Source: RGIG4608 sp045651165 (GTDB lineage: Bacteria; Bacillota; Clostridia; Oscillospirales; CAG-272). Taken from it: a stretch of 20,235 nt of DNA. The notes under the pieces were generated by a model that did no database searches, was not told where the DNA came from, and saw only the letters and a list, made by a program, of their open reading frames with translations. Positions within the stretch are counted from its first letter, which is position 1. Every line of letters starts with the position of its first letter. Shown one piece after another: positions 7,533 through 14,596 of this stretch. The stretch covers positions 1-20,235 of the forward strand of contig JAZRRX010000024.1 in the NCBI GenBank assembly GCA_045651165.1. The letters are read 5' to 3'. A program made the position numbers and the translations under genes.

Positions 7533-8648
7533 TTATTCTTCATCAGAGAGAGTTTCGATTTCGAAGCTATCGATATCGTCATCATCGTCAAGTTCGAATT
7601 CGTCATTGTGTTCAACAAGCTTGTCAGCCAAAGCACGCACCTTTGCTTCAAGTTCGTCCATAAGTTCTTGGTTACTTTCGAAAACCTTGCGAGTATTATC
7701 CTTACCTTGCGCCAATCTTTCACCCTCATAAGAGAACCAAGAGCCACTCTTCTTAATAATACCAAGAGTGATACCCATATCAATAAGCTCACTTGACTTA
7801 GAAATTCCCTTTCCGTAAAGAATATCAAATTCTGCCACCTTGAAAGGAGGAGCAACCTTATTCTTAACAATCTTACATTTAACACGGTTACCATAAACGT
7901 CCGCTCCGTTTTTCAACTGTTCTGTTTTTCTAACGTCAATACGAACAGAAGAATAGAATTTAAGCGCACGACCACCGGGAGTAGTTTCAGGGTTACCATA
8001 CATAACGCCAACCTTTTCTCGAAGTTGATTGATGAAAATTACAACCGCGTTGCTCTTCGAAATAACCGCAGAGAGTTTTCTCATTGCCTGGGACATAAGA
8101 CGCGCCTGAACACCCACCATTGTTGCACCCATTTCTCCGTCAATTTCCTGACGAGGAACGAGAGCTGCAACGGAGTCCACAACAACAACGTCAATAGCGC
8201 CTGAACGAACGAGCGCTTCTGTAATTTCAAGTGCATCTTCACCACAATCGGGCTGAGATACAAGCAATTCATTTATATTTACACCAAGAGCTTTTGCATA
8301 AACAGGGTCGAGAGCGTGTTCGGCGTCAATAAATGCAGCCTCTCCGCCTGTTTTTTGAACTTCTGCAATAATGTGAAGCGCAACAGTTGTTTTACCCGAA
8401 GATTCAGGACCAAAAATTTCAATAATTCTTCCTCTCGGAACACCACCAATACCGAGAGCAAAGTCAAGTGCGAGAGACCCTGTATGAACCGCCTGCACTT
8501 CCATATGTGTATTTTCACCAAGTTTCATTACTGCTCCTGCGCCAAAATCTCTTTCAAGCTGAGCAAGTGCGGTACTCAATGCTTTTTTGCGAGCCGCTTT
8601 ATCATCAATAGGTGTGGTTTTTGCCACTGCTGTTTTCTTAGTTGCCAT
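7533..8648 (-). CDS. recA: Recombinase RecA
   Basis: ATP-dependent strand-exchange protein and SOS co-protease, 371 residues. Walker A is GPESSGKT (80-87), Walker B VVVVDSVAAL (154-163), loop L2 NQLREKVGVMYGNPETTPGG (207-226), followed by ALKFYSSVR. The chain ends with a strongly acidic tail (DDDDDIDSF...SDEE), typical of RecA and thought to restrain filament assembly. ATG 8648 has GGAGGG nine bases upstream. Loop L1 reads GEMGATMVG (171-179), whereas most RecA proteins have GDSHVG or GDSHMG, so the Asp-Ser-His triplet is replaced by Ala-Thr-Met. First gene of a recA-recX operon. Confidence 0.98.
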   Translation of the reverse strand: MATKKTAVAKTTPIDDKAARKKALSTALAQLERDFGAGAVMKLGENTHMEVQAVHTGSLALDFALGIGGVPRGRIIEIFGPESSGKTTVALHIIAEVQKTGGEAAFIDAEHALDPVYAKALGVNINELLVSQPDCGEDALEITEALVRSGAIDVVVVDSVAALVPRQEIDGEMGATMVGVQARLMSQAMRKLSAVISKSNAVVIFINQLREKVGVMYGNPETTPGGRALKFYSSVRIDVRKTEQLKNGADVYGNRVKCKIVKNKVAPPFKVAEFDILYGKGISKSSELIDMGITLGIIKKSGSWFSYEGERLAQGKDNTRKVFESNQELMDELEAKVRALADKLVEHNDEFELDDDDDIDSFEIETLSDEE

Positions 8649-8694
8649 AGTATATTTCCCTCCAAAATGATTTACAAATTTAATTTACGAGCAT

Positions 8695-8723
8695 ATTATA
8701 CACCCTATTTTTTCATTTGTCAA
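8695..8723 (-). promoter_or_regulatory. Sigma-A-type promoter of recA
   Basis: On the minus strand TTGACA (8723-8718), a 17-nt spacer and TATAAT (8700-8695), both hexamers consensus. No GAAC-N4-GTTC LexA box of the Firmicutes type is visible over or beside it. Confidence 0.9.
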
Positions 8724-8811
8724 GACATTTTTTCTTAATTCGGAAATATTTTTTTATTATTTTTAAATTTTAGTGGCAGATTTCCATTTTTGGAATTGAT
8801 ATTTTTTATTA

Positions 8812-8840
8812 TTGACATATTTAGACAAGTATGGTACAAT
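8812..8840 (+). promoter_or_regulatory. Sigma-A-type promoter of the SDR gene
   Basis: TTGACA (8812-8817), a 17-nt spacer and TACAAT (8835-8840), with a TGG just before the -10 box. About 36 nt from the expected start to the ATG. Confidence 0.85.
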
Positions 8841-8882
8841 ATCAACGGCAAAAATTAACTAACTTTGTAAAAGGAGAAAAAT

Positions 8883-9713
8883 ATGGCAAATGTTTGCGTA
8901 ATTACCGGTGGTGGAAGCGGAATGGGTCTTGCCGCTGCTAAATTTATGCCCAAAGATAAAATAATCGTTATTTCGGGCAGAACACTTTCAAAACTCGAGG
9001 GCGCAGTTAAAGAACTTGAAGCACTCGGATATACTGCTTATGCTAAAGCTTGCGATACATCCAAAAGAGAAAGCGTTAAGGAACTTGTAGTTTTTGCAAA
9101 GAGCCTTGGCGAAATCAAAAACGTTATCAACTCTGCAGGTTTGTCCCCCGCAATGAGCGATCCCGAAACAATCGTAAGAGTTAATGCTCTTGGCACAGTT
9201 TACATTAATGAAGAATTTTCAAAGGAAATGAATGCGGGCAGCGTTATTGTTGACGTTTCTTCAAACTCCGCTTATGTTCTTCCCTCTTTCATTATCAACA
9301 AGAAGGATTACAAGCTTGCTGACACAGATGAAGAAAAATTCGTAAAGAAGATTATCAAAAAGTCAAATATGGCAAAGACAGATTATCAGAAATCAGGATT
9401 TGCATATTCTCTTTCAAAAAATTTCGTGGTTTGGTACGCTAAAAAGTGTGCTTTCGAATATGGACTTAAGGGCATCAGAGTTTGCTCTCTTAGCCCCGGA
9501 CTTATCGCAACCGATATGGGTAATCTTGAAGCAAAGGAAGGCGGAATGCTTATTCCCTTCTCGGCAGAAGAAAGAATGGGCAAGCCCGAGGAGCTCGGCT
9601 ACGCTCTTGCAACAGTTGCTGACGAAAGAAACGGTTACCTTGCAGGTGTTGACGTTCTCGTTGACGGCGGAAGCACAAACGGTATGAAAGAATTCAAAAA
9701 GAATAAGAAATAA
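8883..9713 (+). CDS. Short-chain dehydrogenase/reductase (SDR family)
   Basis: NAD(P)-dependent oxidoreductase of 276 residues, substrate unknown. Classical SDR features: cofactor-binding TGGGSGMG (8-15), NSAG (83-86) in place of NNAG, structural Asn in VNALGT (N101), a catalytic Ser in DVSSNSAY (about 126-127), YSLSK (Y175, K179), and PGLIATDM after the active site. It ends with the usual LAGVDVLVDGG strand. The Ser-to-Tyr spacing is about 48 residues, against about 13 in most classical SDRs; the extra Lys-rich segment (about 135-172) recalls the helical insert of 3-alpha-hydroxysteroid dehydrogenase/carbonyl reductase types. ATG 8883 follows AAAGGAG. Monocistronic, with its own promoter and terminator. 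Reductase direction and substrate cannot be read from the sequence. Confidence 0.9.
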   Translation: MANVCVITGGGSGMGLAAAKFMPKDKIIVISGRTLSKLEGAVKELEALGYTAYAKACDTSKRESVKELVVFAKSLGEIKNVINSAGLSPAMSDPETIVRVNALGTVYINEEFSKEMNAGSVIVDVSSNSAYVLPSFIINKKDYKLADTDEEKFVKKIIKKSNMAKTDYQKSGFAYSLSKNFVVWYAKKCAFEYGLKGIRVCSLSPGLIATDMGNLEAKEGGMLIPFSAEERMGKPEELGYALATVADERNGYLAGVDVLVDGGSTNGMKEFKKNKK

Positions 9714-9719
9714 TATTTC

Positions 9720-9749
9720 ACAAAAAGGACTCATATGAGTCCTTTTTGT
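9720..9749 (+). terminator. Intrinsic terminator of the SDR gene
   Basis: Perfect palindrome with arms AAAAAGGACTC and GAGTCCTTTTT around ATAT, six bases after the SDR stop. Confidence 0.88.
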
Positions 9750-9754
9750 CTTAT

Positions 9755-10006
9755 AAATTGGGGTTTATCGAGGAGTTAGCAGATTTAATATTTATTCGTA
9801 TTTCTTGGTTGTAGGGACAGCCGTCCTCGACTGTCCGCAATAATGGATAAACCAATATCTTCACTGATGAGCACAAGCAAATCTAACATTTTTTGATGTA
9901 AAAGTTACTTTACTTTTGTAACGGACAGTCGAGGACGCCTGTCCCTACAACAATGTACAATTTGTAGCCATATAGTTTGAAACATCTCCCCGATAAATCA
10001 AAATTT
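9755..10006. repeat. Outer inverted-repeat pair enclosing the MITE-like element
   Basis: Left arm 9755-9775 ends TTTATCGAGGAG; right arm 9986-10006 begins CTCCCCGATAAA. The inner 12 bases match at 11 positions, and the full 21-bp arms match at about 17. It fills most of the 389-bp gap between the SDR and GT2 genes, which holds no open frame of note. Confidence 0.6.
9809..9950. mobile_element. MITE-like element with 29-bp terminal inverted repeats
   Basis: 142 bp with terminal inverted repeats at 9809-9837 and 9922-9950 that match at 28 of 29 positions. Each reads inward from TTGTAGGGACAG and ends at CGACTGTCCG; the single mismatch is at 9821. The arms are clearly richer in GC than the AT-rich core (84 bp) and surroundings. 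No coding potential. No convincing target duplication is visible at the ends. Non-autonomous transposable element is the best guess; a folded RNA element or double terminator is the alternative. Confidence 0.65.
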
Positions 10007-10102
10007 AAAGTTTGGGAACTTATCCAAAATTACAAATTTAATACATAAAACACCCAAAATTAGGCAACATTATTTAATGAATAATTTTCAGAGGTTGATT
10101 TT

Positions 10103-11365
10103 ATGTTTAACGAATTTTTGGCAGATATAAATTTTGTGGTCGGTTTTATACTTTTTCTTTGTTATTCTTATCAAATTTTCTATACGATAGTTCCCTTTGC
10201 AATAAAAGCGCGAAGACACAAGCAACCAATAAAAAAGAGCAAAATAGCAATCTTTATCGCCGCGCGAAATGAAGAAAAGGTGATAGGCGAACTTTTGCAT
10301 TCTATCGCAGAGCAAGATTATGACAAAGAGCTTTTGCGCACCATAGTGATTGCAGACAACTGCACCGACAAAACCGCAGAGATAGCGAGAACACAAGGCG
10401 CTACCGTATTCGAAAGATTTAACAAAGAAAACATCGGCAAGGGATATGCTCTCGATTTTGCAATCAGTGAGCTTAGAAAAATTGGAGAATGGCAAAACAT
10501 TGATGGCATAATTGTGCTTGATGCGGACAATCTTTTAACCACAAATTACGTCACCGAGATGAATAAAACATTCTCTGACGGATACGAATCATTCACAAGC
10601 TATAGAAACTCGAAAAACTACGGGGACAACTGGATAAGTGCAGGATATGGGCTTTGGTATATCAGGGAATCAAAGTTCCTTCACTATGCGCGCATGCTTC
10701 TGCGCTCATCTTGTGCCATTTCGGGTACGGGATTTTTCGTGAGTAGAAAAATCCTTGACAAATTCAACGGTTGGAAGTTTTATTTGCTCACCGAGGATAT
10801 TGAATTTTCAATTTTTGCAATCATAAACGGCGTGAAAATCGGTTGTTGCATAGACGCGGAGCTTTATGACGAGCAGCCAATAACCTTTAAGCAATCATAT
10901 AAACAACGATTGCGTTGGTCAAAGGGATTTTTTCAAGTTTGGCAAAAGCACGGAAAAGAGCTTGTAAAAGGCATATTCAGACATCGTAAATTTGCCTTTT
11001 TTGACATGACAATGAACATTATGCCAGCTTTTATTCTTAGCGTACTATTGCTTTCCACAAGTGTGAGCGCGATAATCTTTGGCGTTTTCGGTATAGGCAA
11101 CCCTGCTCCCGTAGTCGAGAGCCTACTTGGATACATCTCATTCACTTACTCAATAATGTTTATAATGGGACTTATAACTGTAATCAGTGAGTGGAAAAAG
11201 ATACACACAAGTACAGGACGAAAAATAGGATATTTGTTTTTGTTTCCCATATTCATGTACACCTATATTCCAATTTCAGTAATCGCATTATTCAAAAAGG
11301 TAACTTGGGAACCAATTCATCACACACGTTCTCGTTCTCTTGATGAGGTAACTGGTAAAAAATGA
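10103..11365 (+). CDS. Membrane glycosyltransferase, family 2
   Basis: Processive-type GT2 enzyme of 420 residues that would transfer sugar from a nucleotide donor on the cytoplasmic face. A membrane segment (about 8-30) precedes the GT-A domain, with IAIFIAARNEE (48-58), the metal-binding LDADN (139-143), the TED motif (230-232) and QRLRW (268-272), the arrangement of cellulose, hyaluronan and poly-GlcNAc synthases. Three membrane segments follow (about 307-328, 338-362, 375-397). A GAGG lies about nine bases before ATG 10103. Its stop overlaps the next start (ATGA at 11362). No polymer-specific partners are adjacent, so the product could be an exopolysaccharide or a glycolipid; it cannot be named from sequence. 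Confidence 0.9.
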   Translation: MFNEFLADINFVVGFILFLCYSYQIFYTIVPFAIKARRHKQPIKKSKIAIFIAARNEEKVIGELLHSIAEQDYDKELLRTIVIADNCTDKTAEIARTQGATVFERFNKENIGKGYALDFAISELRKIGEWQNIDGIIVLDADNLLTTNYVTEMNKTFSDGYESFTSYRNSKNYGDNWISAGYGLWYIRESKFLHYARMLLRSSCAISGTGFFVSRKILDKFNGWKFYLLTEDIEFSIFAIINGVKIGCCIDAELYDEQPITFKQSYKQRLRWSKGFFQVWQKHGKELVKGIFRHRKFAFFDMTMNIMPAFILSVLLLSTSVSAIIFGVFGIGNPAPVVESLLGYISFTYSIMFIMGLITVISEWKKIHTSTGRKIGYLFLFPIFMYTYIPISVIALFKKVTWEPIHHTRSRSLDEVTGKK

Positions 11366-11736
11366 AGATATTTATAATTTCTCTTATAATAGCCACCCTC
11401 TCGGGAATGGGAGTGGGTGGTGGCGGACTTTTGGTAATCTATCTGACACTATTTGAAAACACAGAGCAAATAATTGCACAAGGAGTAAATCTTTGTTTTT
11501 TTATAGTGGCAGCAATTGCTTCAACAATTTACAACATCTACAAAAGAAAAATCGTGTGGAAAACCACTTTGATTTTAAGCGTCTCGGGAGTTTTATTTTC
11601 AATTTTAGGATCGTGGATTGCGGGGATAATAAAGCCAAATATCTTAAGAAAAATATTTGGCATTATGCTTATTATTGGTGGCTTTTCTTCGTTAGTTTCC
11701 GCCTTTGGTAAAAAGAAACAAAACAAAAGTATATAA
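11362..11736 (+). CDS. Second half-length TSUP (TauE/SafE-family) membrane protein
   Basis: 124 residues and about four membrane segments (about 2-30, 40-59, 68-88, 95-111), half of a normal TSUP protein. The Gly-rich signature is in the first segment (SGMGVGGGG). The end, KIFGIMLIIGGFSSL, parallels KLIFAFLVTISGFFML of the other half gene at 6483, so the two are homologous repeats and not N- and C-terminal pieces of one broken gene. The start overlaps the GT2 stop by four bases (ATGA), so translation is probably coupled. No clear terminator follows before the rpsO promoter. Transported substrate unknown; pairing with the other half protein is inferred. Confidence 0.8.
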   Translation: MKIFIISLIIATLSGMGVGGGGLLVIYLTLFENTEQIIAQGVNLCFFIVAAIASTIYNIYKRKIVWKTTLILSVSGVLFSILGSWIAGIIKPNILRKIFGIMLIIGGFSSLVSAFGKKKQNKSI

Positions 11737-11783
11737 TTAATAGAAAATAAACAAAAATATTTGAAGAAATTTTCAAAAAACTA

Positions 11784-11812
11784 TTTACAAAATGTGTTTT
11801 TTGTGCTAAAAT
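11784..11812 (+). promoter_or_regulatory. Sigma-A-type promoter of rpsO
   Basis: TTTACA (11784-11789), a 17-nt spacer and TAAAAT (11807-11812), with TG near the -10 box. Transcription should start near 11819 and give a leader of about 110 nt. Confidence 0.8.
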
Positions 11813-11830
11813 AACCCTTGTATGACGTAT

Positions 11831-11890
11831 GGCTCGGTTTTCGGGAAAATAAGACGGCAATAGTCGTGTTTCACCCGCCGATGACTGTGC
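11831..11890 (+). promoter_or_regulatory. Putative S15 autoregulatory leader with pseudoknot potential
   Basis: In the rpsO leader, CGGC (11855-11858) can pair with GCCG (11877-11880), while AGTC (11862-11865), inside that loop, can pair with GACT (11883-11886) beyond it; the crossing pairs make an H-type pseudoknot. GTG (11866-11868) with CAC (11872-11874) gives a competing hairpin. S15 is known to bind such leaders in several bacterial groups; here the structure is drawn by eye and regulation is inferred. Confidence 0.5.
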
Positions 11891-11927
11891 TTTGCGTTAA
11901 TAAATTTTTAGAAAGGTGAAAACAATC

Positions 11928-12194
11928 ATGATCTTGAAAGACGAAAAGCAAGCTATCATTGCTGAATACGCTATCCACGAAGGTGACACAGGTTCTCCTG
12001 AAGTACAGATCGCTATTCTCACTCACAGAATCAATTCTCTTAACGAGCACCTCAAGAACAACCACAACGACCATCACAGCCGTCGCGGTCTTCTTAAGAT
12101 GGTAGGTCACAGAAGAAATCTTCTCGGCTACCTTCAGAGAGTTGATATCGAAAGATACAGAGCAATCATCAAGAAGCTCGGCATCAGAAAGTAA
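11928..12194 (+). CDS. rpsO: 30S ribosomal protein S15 (uS15)
   Basis: Primary 16S rRNA-binding protein, 88 residues, the normal length. The family hallmarks HEGDTGSPEVQIAILTHRIN, HHSRRGLLKMVGHRRNLLGYL and YRAIIKKLGIRK are all present. ATG 11928 is used: AAAGGTG lies about ten bases upstream, and the in-frame GTG at 11916 is part of that binding site. The gene has its own promoter and structured leader and is followed by pnp, the classical rpsO-pnp order. A terminator between them suggests that pnp receives only part of the transcripts. Confidence 0.98.
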   Translation: MILKDEKQAIIAEYAIHEGDTGSPEVQIAILTHRINSLNEHLKNNHNDHHSRRGLLKMVGHRRNLLGYLQRVDIERYRAIIKKLGIRK

Positions 12195-12205
12195 GAACAA
12201 ATATC

Positions 12206-12256
12206 GGAGTGGGAGAGTGGGTTTTTGCCGACTCCTCACTCCCTTTGTTTGTTTTT
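12206..12256 (+). terminator. Intrinsic terminator between rpsO and pnp
   Basis: GGAGTGGGAG (12206-12215) pairs with CTCC and CACTCC (12232-12242) around one bulged T, followed by a T-rich tract. It probably lets some polymerase through to pnp, since no good promoter is visible after it. Confidence 0.7.
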
Positions 12257-12278
12257 AAGAAAATTATTAAGTCGCACA

Positions 12279-12352
12279 TCTTACGGACGTTTTAGCAGTT
12301 AATTATGCATTGAAATATTTCAATTTGTAATTAAGTGCTAAACCCCGTAAGA
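12279..12352 (+). promoter_or_regulatory. Long stem-loop in the pnp leader
   Basis: A 74-nt hairpin of stacked helices: TCTTACGG / CCGTAAGA, TTTAGCA / TGCTAAA, TTAATTA / TAATTAA and an apical ATTGAAAT / ATTTCAAT, broken by small internal loops. It ends about 27 nt before the pnp ribosome binding site and has no trailing U-run. In E. coli a pnp leader hairpin is cut by RNase III for autocontrol; the same role here is inferred. Confidence 0.65.
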
Positions 12353-12392
12353 ATAAAATAGAAAATTAGAATTTTTATGGAGGAAATTTAAA

Positions 12393-14507
12393 ATGAGTAA
12401 TTCAATTAGCTCACCTATGGTGTTTAAAAATTTCAAAACATTTCATTACACATTGGCAGGCAGACCCCTTGTTGTTGAAACAGGTAAGCTTGCAGGCCTT
12501 GCAAATGGCTCTTGCCTTGTAAGATACGGCGATACAGCAGTTCTCTGCTGTGCTACAGCATCCGAAAAACCTCGTGACGGTATCGACTTCCTTCCCCTCT
12601 CCGTTGACTTTGACGAGAGAATGTATGCGGCAGGTAAAATCCCCGGCGGTTACCTTCGTCGTGAAGGCAGACCTCCCGAAAAGGCAATTCTCACAAGCCG
12701 TGTTATCGACCGTCCTATTCGTCCTTTGTTCCCCAAGGACCTTCGTAACGACGTTTCTCTTTCTCTTACAGTAATGTCATACGATCCCGATTGCTCACCC
12801 GAAATCACAGCTATGATTGGTGCATCAATTGCCCTTTCTATCTCCGATATTCCTTGGAATGGTCCTATCTCTGGCGTATTTATGGGTCTTGTTGATGGCG
12901 AACTCGTTGTTAACCCCACAGAAGCACAGAGAGCAGTTTCTGACCTCGAGCTTACAGTTGCTTCTTCTATGAAAAAAGTTGTTATGATCGAAGCAGGTGC
13001 TAACGAAGTTGCCGATGACCTTATGTTCGATGCTATTATGCTCGCTCACAAGGAAAACCAGGGCGTTCTCGAATTCATCAATGCAATCGTTGACGAAATC
13101 GGTAAGACAAAGTTCGAATATCCCTCTTGCGAGCTTGACCACGATATGTTCGATAAGATTTTCGCATTCTGCGAAAAGGACGTTATGGGAGCTCTTGACA
13201 CAGACGACAAGACAGTAAGAGATGCAAAGATGTTCCCCATTAAGGAAGCTATCCTTGCTAACTTCACAGAAGAATATCCCGACCTTCCCACAATGATGGA
13301 AGAGCTTGTATATAAGATTCAGAAGAAGATCGTTCGCCGTTGGTTGCTCGTTGACAAAAAGCGTGTTGACGGCAGACGTATGGACGAAATCAGACCTCTT
13401 GGTTCTGAAGTAGGACTTCTTCCTAGAGCACACGGTTCAGGTCTTTTCACTCGTGGACAGACACAGGTACTTACAGTTGCTACTCTTGGTACACTCAGCG
13501 AAGCACAACTCCTTGACGGACTTGACAACGACAAAGAAAAGAGATATATGCACCATTACAACATGCCCGGCTTCTCAACAGGTGAAGCTAAGCCCGCACG
13601 TTCTCCTGGACGTCGTGAAATCGGACACGGTGCATTGGCTGAAAGATCTCTTGTTCCCGTTCTTCCTTCTGCAGAAGAATTCCCTTATGCTATCCGTCTT
13701 GTTTCTGACGTAGTTTCTTCTAACGGTTCTACATCTCAGGGTTCAGTTTGTGGTTCTACCCTCGCTCTTATGGATGCAGGTGTTCCGATTAAAGCTCCCG
13801 TTGCAGGTATTTCTTGTGGTCTTATCACAGCTGAAGATGGCTCTTGGGACACAATGCTTGACATTCAGGGTCTTGAAGACTTCTATGGCGACATGGACTT
13901 CAAGGTAGCAGGTACTCATAAGGGTATCACATCCATTCAGATGGACCTTAAGATTGATGGCCTTACACCTGAAATTATTAAGAAGGCATTTGAGCAGACA
14001 CACGTAGGCCGTGATTACATCATCGACGAAGTTCTCCTTAAGGCAATTCCCGCTCCTCGTGCTGAGGTTTCAAAATACGCTCCCAAGATGACAACAATGA
14101 AGATCGATCCCGATAAGATTCGCGAAGTTATCGGTAAGGGTGGTTCTGTAATCCAGAAGATCGTTGCTGATACAGGCGCAAAGATTGACATTGAAGATGA
14201 CGGTACAATCAGAATTGCTGCTGTTAACGGTGACAGCGCAGCTGCTGCTAAGGCATGCATCGATGCAATCGTATTCGAACCCGAAGTTGGCGCTGTTTAC
14301 ACAGGTACTGTAACTGGCATTAAGGAATTCGGCGCATTCGTTGAATACGTTCCTGGTAAGGAAGGCCTTGTTCACATCTCCAAGATTGCAAAAGAAAGAA
14401 TTGAAAAGGTTGAAGACGTTCTTTCACTTGGTGACACAGTTAAGGTTAAATACATGGGCGTTGACGCTAAGGGAAGAATGAACTTCTCTATCAAAGATGC
14501 ACAATAA
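12393..14507 (+). CDS. pnp: Polyribonucleotide nucleotidyltransferase (PNPase)
   Basis: Phosphorolytic 3'-5' exoribonuclease, a trimeric ring active in mRNA decay. 704 residues, full length. Order: first RNase PH core (about 14-150), helical domain (about 240-320), second RNase PH core (about 324-555) with FTRGQTQVL (352-360), the phosphate-binding SSNGSTSQGSVCGSTLALMDAG stretch (442-463) and acidic DFYGDMDFKVAGT (496-508), KH domain (about 567-625) with IREVIGKGGSVIQKI, and S1 domain (about 632-701) with GTVTGIKEFGAFVEYVPGKEGLVH. ATG 12393 has GGAGG nine bases upstream. It follows rpsO as in many bacteria. A long leader hairpin suggests autoregulation. Confidence 0.98.
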   Translation: MSNSISSPMVFKNFKTFHYTLAGRPLVVETGKLAGLANGSCLVRYGDTAVLCCATASEKPRDGIDFLPLSVDFDERMYAAGKIPGGYLRREGRPPEKAILTSRVIDRPIRPLFPKDLRNDVSLSLTVMSYDPDCSPEITAMIGASIALSISDIPWNGPISGVFMGLVDGELVVNPTEAQRAVSDLELTVASSMKKVVMIEAGANEVADDLMFDAIMLAHKENQGVLEFINAIVDEIGKTKFEYPSCELDHDMFDKIFAFCEKDVMGALDTDDKTVRDAKMFPIKEAILANFTEEYPDLPTMMEELVYKIQKKIVRRWLLVDKKRVDGRRMDEIRPLGSEVGLLPRAHGSGLFTRGQTQVLTVATLGTLSEAQLLDGLDNDKEKRYMHHYNMPGFSTGEAKPARSPGRREIGHGALAERSLVPVLPSAEEFPYAIRLVSDVVSSNGSTSQGSVCGSTLALMDAGVPIKAPVAGISCGLITAEDGSWDTMLDIQGLEDFYGDMDFKVAGTHKGITSIQMDLKIDGLTPEIIKKAFEQTHVGRDYIIDEVLLKAIPAPRAEVSKYAPKMTTMKIDPDKIREVIGKGGSVIQKIVADTGAKIDIEDDGTIRIAAVNGDSAAAAKACIDAIVFEPEVGAVYTGTVTGIKEFGAFVEYVPGKEGLVHISKIAKERIEKVEDVLSLGDTVKVKYMGVDAKGRMNFSIKDAQ

Positions 14508-14525
14508 TCAATAATAAAAATTCAC

Positions 14526-14555
14526 TTTTTCCTTGGGAGCAATCCCAAGGAAAAA
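14526..14555. repeat. Inverted repeat after pnp
   Basis: Perfect 13-bp stem, TTTTTCCTTGGGA / TCCCAAGGAAAAA, around GCAA. The T-run is on the 5' arm, so as a plus-strand terminator it lacks the usual trailing U tract, though it may still protect or define the pnp mRNA end. Read on the minus strand its shape is the same. Confidence 0.6.
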
Positions 14556-14596
14556 ATATCTCATAACGCCGATATTATCGACAGAAAGGATATAAT

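Noticed and set aside
12260..12392. Separate promoter for pnp
   Set aside because: No pair of hexamers with acceptable spacing was found; read-through from rpsO is the simpler view.
12825..13433. 202-codon minus-strand frame
   Set aside because: Antisense to pnp, whose protein is complete with all domains.
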